A stretch of 25,339 nucleotides of DNA, from NCBI RefSeq assembly GCF_000003605.2, contig NW_003106595.1, positions 574,733-600,071 of the forward strand, in the 5' to 3' direction. The position numbers and the translations under genes are program-made. Below the pieces are notes generated by a model. That model was not told the DNA's origin. It ran no database searches and saw nothing but the letters and a program-made list of their open reading frames with translations. This DNA is from Saccoglossus kowalevskii. Lineage: Eukaryota; Hemichordata; Enteropneusta; Harrimaniidae. This document shows positions 19,412 through 25,339 of the stretch, one piece after another; within the stretch, counting starts at the first letter, position 1, and each line of letters begins with the position of its first letter.

Positions 19412-21607
19412 TTCCTATTCATACAGTAAATATCATATACTGTATATCATGGTATATATAATATCCCTTTAATTGGTGTGAGAATCTTTAATACATATCT
19501 TTTAATACTCACAAAAAATATAAGAACACTCTAACAACATCAGAATTCACAAGCAATTTCACAATTCCGGAAGGTGAAAAAACACTCTGTACATGTACCT
19601 CGAATACAACATGTGTGTCATAGAAACGTTTTCACTGCGTGACAAAATATAAGTAATGGGCATGGTCTGAACTTGATTCCATATCTGAACTGACACATTA
19701 TAAAACAGAATGCTGAATTACAAAAAAATCCTAGAAAAATAGGTTTAAATAAGGAAATAGTTGCCAATTCGTATTATAATTTGAACGAAGGCAGTAAGAA
19801 CTGTATTCCTAATATTACTGGTATGTTTTGGGGTTTAAAATATTGGTCAACCAATTTTATATATTTTGATGTTGTGCTCCAATAGCGTGTACAACATTAG
19901 ACAACACAAGTTTGAATAGATGTGACACTTTTAACATCAAAACATGTTTTTTTGTATAATTTTATTTTAGTGAAAATGCACAACACAGAATGGCAGACAT
20001 GGCACTACTTCTATGATGGCGGAAGTGACGGTTCATTGCATTTTCTTTTACCATTCTGTGCAAAACATTGTACACTATGTGTGTTTTGTACTATAGAACG
20101 CAAAACTTGCCGAATCGAACAGACTCGAGATAATAACAATTCAGGGAGAGATAAATGGTCCCCCTGGAAACCAACCGGAAGGTGATGCCCTGCTGCAAGT
20201 AATACAATTACACTATCTTTCCTTTTGCAATTTAACACCACACACATGTCGATAATATAAATCAACATATGGTTAAAGTGTTTTGACAACTTCTGTGAAA
20301 GAGAGATGTCTGGTAAATAGTGATCAATGGAGACGCACAATGTTTACATTTAAATTCACAGTCAAGAATGTTTTTATTATGAATGTTTTTTATTAATGTT
20401 TTTATTAGCGTTTCAATGAATAATGCATAATTATGAATACATATGATATATGCAGACATTTTAATAAACTCTTTGAGTGCTATTTTTCCATCCAAAATGC
20501 ATTGCAAATATTTTCACATTTTGAGAAATTTTCACTCAATTTTATCTCCATTTTGTTCCATATGGACAGTTTCAGATATTGTTTAAGTTTCGGACCAAAA
20601 TATTTGTCAATTCTTATCAATCTGTAAACAATCATTTTGTCGATGGTGCGAACAAATATCGATGGCGCTCAATAGGGTTACTCTCGTAGCCATATTGTTC
20701 TGAACACCAAAACAGCAAGATTTCCAACAAAGTTGCTGACTGGTTTGTTATGCGCGTCTCAGGATCGTTGCATGATTATAACTGGTTTGTTCAAACCAAG
20801 GGTGCGCCATTTGGCTAAATGCGCTTATTTATTACGTTAGGACACGCACAAGACACACCATAGACTGTGTCCTGCATTTCATATAGTGTCAGTGCATACA
20901 CTTTTTTGAATAACATATTTTATATAAAAAATTCTGTGATCAAATGAAAACCAATTGAAAGGCAATCGGATCATGGTCTTCTATTTATATTTGACGTGTC
21001 CGAGTCCCCCACTGTTAGTTTGACGTCTCTTTTTGAGGTTGGTTTGACCCAAATTATTTTAATCGCAACAATGTCCAGTCGCACATAGCGAACTACTCAG
21101 CAAAGTAACTGGCAATGTTGCTGTTGCGGTGTTCACAACAATATGGTGGTGACGGTGAACAATGTTCACAAATTGTACGTGTCAATAATTAGATGGGTTC
21201 ATGGGAGAATAAATACAAACATTATATGAGAGATTTGGGTTATGGACTATAACGGTATTTGATTAATTTACTCCACATAGAACAATGTCACATTGGTAGG
21301 TTAACTAAGTGTGACAATAAATAAAGAATAATGAAGTATGCATGGAATGAAGAAGAAATTATTAGATGTACATATTCTCTTAAAGCTTTACAAAACGTCA
21401 TTGTTGTGTATATTTACCTACATTGTTGTATTGTATTGCATTGTGGCAGTGCACAATACTCAAAAGCAGACATGTTTAAGATATTACTGAAAACGTTTAA
21501 AGAACCCAGACTGTCGTTGGACCATCCAGCTCCGTAGTGCACCATCAACTTGCATGGTCTGGTTAGCGGTGTGAGTCATTATTAGGTAATTAACAATGAC
21601 CTACAAG
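19412..21607. other. Convergent spacer, left part (3' flank of the + gene)
   Basis: Probably the 3' UTR of the + gene, then intergenic DNA. Overlapping open frames on both strands at about 19922-20340 have no family character. AATAAA occurs at 20463, rather far from the stop. The stretch 21000-21180 is less AT-rich but shows no gene. No RNA gene is recognised. Confidence 0.5.
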
Positions 21608-22690
21608 TCCAATTCATATACCAAATATCTCCAATCATTTACTAAACTTAGCCAATCCTAGACCATTGTGATAAATCATATATCAAACCTAACCATTCGT
21701 AGACCATTGTGATAAATCATATACCAAATGTGCCAAATCATAAACTAAACTTGGCCAACCCAAGACTATAATGATAAATCATATACCGAATGTGCCAAAT
21801 CATAAACTAAACTTGGCCAATCCTAGACTATTGTGATAAATCATATACCGAATGTGCCAAATCATGAACTAAACTTGGCCAATCCTAGACTATTGTGATA
21901 AATCATATACCAAATGTGCCAAATAATAAACCAAACTTGGCCAATCCTAGAATATTGTGATAAATCATATACCAAATGTGCCAAATAATAAACCAAACTT
22001 GGCCAATCCTAGAATATTGTGATAAATCATATACCGAATGTGCCAAATAATAAACCAAACTTGGCCAATCCTAGAATATTGTGATAAATCATATACCGAA
22101 TGTGCCAAATCATGAACTAAACTTGGCCAATCCTAGACTATTGTGATAAATCATATACCAAATAATAAACCAAACTTGGCCAATCCTAGACTATTGTGAT
22201 AAATCATATACCAAATGTGCCAAATCATAAACCAAACTTGGCCAATCCTAGACTATTGTGATAAATCATATACCAAATGTGCCAAATCATAAACTAAACT
22301 TGGCCAATCCTAGACTATTGTGATAAATCATATACCAAATGTGCCAAATCATAAACTAAACTTGGCCAATCCTAGACTATTGTGATAAATCATATACCGA
22401 ATGTGCCAAATCATGAACTAAACTTGGCCAATCCTAGACTATTGTGATAAATCATATACCAAATGTGCCAAATCATAAACTAAACTTGCCCAATCCTAGA
22501 CTATTGTGATAAATCATATATCAAATGTGCCAAATCATAAACCAAACTTGGCCAATCCTAGACTATTGTGATAAATCATATATCAAATGTGTCCAATCAT
22601 AAACTAAACTAGGCCATTCCTAGACTATTGTGATAATATACCAAATGTGTCCGATCCAATACCAAGTTAAACCAACCCTAGACGACTGTA
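21608..22690. repeat. 62-bp minisatellite, about 18 units
   Basis: The anchor GATAAATCAT (or near) recurs at 21670, 21711, 21773, 21835, 21897, 21959, 22021, 22083, 22145, 22198, 22260, 22322, 22384, 22446, 22508, 22570 and 22632. Spacing is 62 except for one 41-base and one 53-base unit. The consensus reads GATAAATCATATACCAAATG, then TGCCAAATCATAAACTAAAC, then TTGGCCAATCCTAGACTATT and GT. Because 62 is not a multiple of three, and stops are frequent, it is not a protein repeat. The edge units are the most diverged. Variant types (CATAAACTAA, CATGAACTAA, AATAATAAACCAA with GAATATTG) recur in clusters, which indicates block duplication. Confidence 0.95.
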
Positions 22691-23120
22691 ACTTTTGTGA
22701 TCAATCATACAGCACATGTTCAATATCTGTTATTGCCACACTCCTCGTCTTCTTAAAACACACTTGTCAACATAAGTGAAATACGGTCATTCCCAAACCT
22801 TCAATCACCTTACTCTTCACATGTTTCTCAATGTTCTCAAATACCCTCTGACGTTTTTTGATTAGCTATAATAATAATTTGAGGAAATTGTTACATCGTA
22901 TTTTTCTTGCCGTTGACAGTGACAACTGTTTTAAGAAATTTAAACCCCAACTGAGGACCTGAGAAAGTTATACGTATGTATTTCAAAACACGTGCGATCT
23001 GGCGTGTTTTATCATTTAAAACGGGTCATATCGTTCCTGTATTTAAATCCAGTTTTCTAGTGCCAGGTTTTTAATGAACTGAACGAGAAAATAAAACTGA
23101 GTTTTACCTATAAAACCAAC
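22691..23120. other. Spacer between minisatellite and possible small gene
   Basis: No gene recognised. AT-rich with scattered short runs. A TATAAAA lies at 23109-23115. Confidence 0.45.
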
Positions 23121-23441
23121 ATGCTGTCGAAACAGATAAAGCTTCTGGTCGCGAAGTAAAGTATTTTTTCTAACCATCTTCACAATTCATTGAATAGTGC
23201 ATTATCACATACCATAAATATTGTAAATAAATACATACCATATAATAATATAACTACCATAAATATAGCATTGACAGTTTGATATTCTAAAAAGTGCACC
23301 CATGTGAAGTTAATTAATTATTCTTGGTTATACAACAGTTCTCTGCCCCAGTATGCTCATGCTGCGTTATCGTTTGATGCTTTAGCTAATTTAGACATGG
23401 TGACAATTGAACATGCTGAAATGGGTAGTGTTAGACATTAA
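23121..23441 (+). CDS. Possible small two-exon gene, function unknown
   Basis: Candidate only. An ATG at 23121 (A at -3, a fair start context) opens 11 codons plus AA up to 23155, followed by a GTAAAG donor. At 23338 a TACAACAG acceptor leads to an open frame whose first base completes the split codon (AA|T = Asn). The frame runs to TAA at 23439-23441. The joined product would be 45 residues, starting MLSKQIKLLVAN and ending VTIEHAEMGSVRH. The second part looks like protein: mixed A, D, E, H and hydrophobic residues in a helical pattern. I recognise no family. A TATAAAA lies at 23109-23115, too close to the ATG to be its TATA box. Alternatively, a weak GTAGTG donor near 23425 could extend it to further exons, or it may be chance. 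Confidence 0.27.
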
Positions 23442-24694
23442 ACTGCACTAACAATATGAATTCACCAAATTTTATCCCATTTTAGCAAATTAATTACCGT
23501 AGATTATATACTTAATAGTATAAGACATTGAACGACATACACGGTATACATGTGCCAAGTTTTAACTTATTAAGAAAAACAGTTTTTAGGATATTAATAA
23601 GAAATGTTAAAAATAGTTAATTAGTAGCTAATTATTATGTATGGATTTTGGACAAAATCTAATCAGGGCTGGGGCACCTTACAAAGTATATGTGTATTAA
23701 ACTTTATCCAAATCCACTCAGTGGTTCTTGTTACATTGGTACGAATGTATGTGATACACACATCTATACCGACAACCATCAGTATTCACGACAAAAAATG
23801 TACATGTTCAAATGTCTATAATATTGTATAATTGAGGTTGTATGTTCTTGTTTTTCTTTAGATTACCCGCTGTGAAACATCTCTCCATGCTTTTAATAGC
23901 GATTCATACTAAATTACAATTGTGTGTGTTTGAATAGCAAAATTCCTGTACATACTCGCATGTGTGTATATTTGGTAAAATAAAAAAAAAAAACTTTAGC
24001 AGAACCTTAATCATATCGAAATGTTTCATAATTAATAGCTCCCAAGTCACATATGCAACATTATCTATGGCTTTCAAATTACTAGCTAGTACCACTCACT
24101 CAAGACAAATTTGACTTCCATATGCCATTTGACCAATACTACTTTATTCATACGCTATTAGTATGGAAAATAGTTATGTTATGCTATCCATCATTTATCA
24201 ATTGTTTTAATATTATATACATGAGCTATCATTATGAATGTTGAACATCTTGGAGGTGCAAATCTTAAATTCTGAATAACTTATCCTGGGTATGTAGTAT
24301 ATATCTACAGTATTATATCCGTAGTATAACAGTTTCACTAAGCATACTATACTATATTATACTATATTATAATTAATAGCATATCATTGTCCATATTTGG
24401 TCAATGAGTTACGTCACTGCTACTACACGCCATCAGGCTTTTAGCCTTATATATTTAATAAGGATACAGAACTTACTATCGAGTCCCTGTCCTATCTAGT
24501 ACGTTACTATCTAAAAGAAAATAAACCTCGACATGCACGTTTTAATTATTATTTACAATTTTCAGCAGTTCTCTAAAAACTGGTCGCTATATATGTAAAA
24601 ATTAATTATATATCATAATAAAAATAATGATTCTCCAGCAGGGTAATATTGGATTCAGAGTCGAATCTACGCTATTATAATATAATTATAATAT
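23442..24694. other. Convergent spacer, right part (3' flank of the - gene)
   Basis: Very AT-rich and holds no convincing frame. A short ACTAT/ATACT repeat run lies at about 24343-24372. ATTAAA on the - strand at 24546-24541, about 150 bases after the paralogue's stop, is a plausible polyadenylation signal. Confidence 0.5.
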
Positions 24695-24949
24695 TTAAAA
24701 ACTATTTGCTGCACATTGATGAACAGGTTTATATTCTGTGTAATCCGCCACAGGATGGTACTGAACATCTTCTGGATATCCAAACGCTTGTGGACCAACG
24801 ACCTTCAATGCTGTCGGTGTTCTTAGAATATGCGGTGATGCGAACACAAGCACAGTGACACGTAGATTATTTCGTAACTCATCAAAATGAATAGCCTCCC
24901 CAGTGTCAGTGTCAACGATAGCGATCAAGTCAGGAACACATGCTACAAC
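24695..24949 (-). CDS. Last exon of a second HyuA-DUF917-type gene (paralogue)
   Basis: On the - strand, an acceptor TTGTCAACAG precedes a phase-0 exon that encodes VVACVPDLIAIVDTDTGEAI, then LRVTVLVFASPHILRTPTAL and VVGPQAFGYPEDVQYHP, and ends in TAA at 24697-24695. By hand count, 53 of the first 75 residues match exon 16 of the + strand gene, and the intron falls at the same codon and phase. The tail differs: here it ends with about 10 extra residues finishing CAANSF. The reading frame is intact, so the copy is probably functional. Known: this is the DUF917 C-terminus. Whether the upstream part also holds a HyuA domain cannot be seen here. A possible ATTAAA polyadenylation signal lies on the - strand at 24546-24541. 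Confidence 0.93.
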   Translation of the reverse strand, partial: VVACVPDLIAIVDTDTGEAIHFDELRNNLRVTVLVFASPHILRTPTALKVVGPQAFGYPEDVQYHPVADYTEYKPVHQCAANSF

Positions 24950-25190
24950 CTGTTGACAATTGAACAAGCATGAGTACAATGTAATTTAACGTAGCGATAT
25001 GTTTAATCGAATGAATATGAGGAAATAACAGTAATATTTAAGTTGAATACGATGTTACACCAGTAGTATGTTAGTTGTATGTTTGCTAAGGTACAGATGC
25101 AATGAAACTATGCAAGTTTCTTATGGTGGCAGTAATGGCAATACTATAATACTTGTAATGCACATTCACAGCAAAAAACTGCCATCTTAC

Positions 25191-25339
25191 CTTAGATTCT
25201 CCTGTCATGCAGTGAAGAGTTGCAGTCAGATTTTCGTTCCGGCATTCGACACGAAGTGACTGACCAGCATATGCGTTATAACCATCAATGATCACTTTTG
25301 CTTTTGAGAATGCGCCTGACAGTTTCGTTTTACATCCGA
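25191..25339 (-). CDS. Penultimate exon of the paralogue, cut by the window edge
   Basis: Reading the - strand from the right edge, the frame is open from 25339 down to a donor TCTAAG|GTAAGA at 25191/25190. It encodes KTKLSGAFSKAKVIIDGYNAYAG (in pieces) and then VECRNENLTATLHCMTGESK. It aligns to exon 15 of the + gene (GFNTGKVIIDGFDENAG... FQNENLIATLH). The upstream acceptor is not inside the window, so the exon continues beyond the edge. A 241-base intron separates it from the last exon. Confidence 0.9.

Noticed and set aside
19922-20340. Overlapping frames on both strands in the spacer
   Set aside because: No recognisable motif or splice partner. Length is unremarkable for both-strand open stretches of this size.
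21608-22690. CRISPR-like array
   Set aside because: Units are contiguous 62-mers with no unique spacers between constant repeats, and the setting is an intron-rich eukaryotic genome.

Overview
The window looks like nuclear DNA of an intron-rich, AT-rich animal, most likely a marine invertebrate. It has GT-AG introns of about 160 to 2,350 bases, introns packed with degenerate interspersed repeats, and a minisatellite. There is no bacterial-style gene packing. The species cannot be named from the sequence. The invertebrate call rests on general gene style and on my recollection that the protein family found here is missing from vertebrates.

One large gene dominates. Sixteen exons on the + strand, from 1300 to 19411, join in phase without a break into 980 codons plus a stop. 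They encode a hydantoinase/oxoprolinase A-type ATPase domain (HyuA) fused to a C-terminal DUF917 domain. I recall that Pfam now names DUF917 after S-methyl-thiohydantoin desulfurase. Only the N-terminal exon or exons, which would carry the first phosphate-binding motif, are missing, and they should lie to the left of the window. A second copy of the gene enters from the right edge on the - strand. Its last two exons (24695-24949 and 25191 to the edge) encode the same C-terminus, about 70% identical, with the last intron at the same codon and phase. The two genes therefore converge tail to tail across a 5.3 kb spacer.

Layout: 1-1299 is intron. Exons 1-2 lie at 1300-1919. Intron 2 holds fold-back repeats. 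Exons 3-4 lie at 3821-4842. Intron 4 holds a degenerate tandem array with octamer-like motifs between two direct repeats. Exon 5 is followed by a decayed copy of itself in intron 5. After exon 6, intron 6 holds a 1.5 kb repeat element with short terminal inverted repeats and an internal 302-bp tandem. Exons 7-9 complete the HyuA part. Exon 10 carries the linker and the start of DUF917. Exons 11-16 complete DUF917, and intron 11 holds a diverged relative of the intron-6 element. The spacer holds an 18-unit, 62-bp minisatellite and a possible small two-exon reading frame at 23121-23441.

Both genes probably encode soluble enzymes of cyclic amide (hydantoin, oxoproline or thiohydantoin) breakdown. 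The substrate is not shown by the sequence. A sulfur-containing hydantoin, for example one derived from ergothioneine, is a hypothesis only. I see no tRNA, rRNA, CRISPR array or complete transposase or reverse transcriptase gene.
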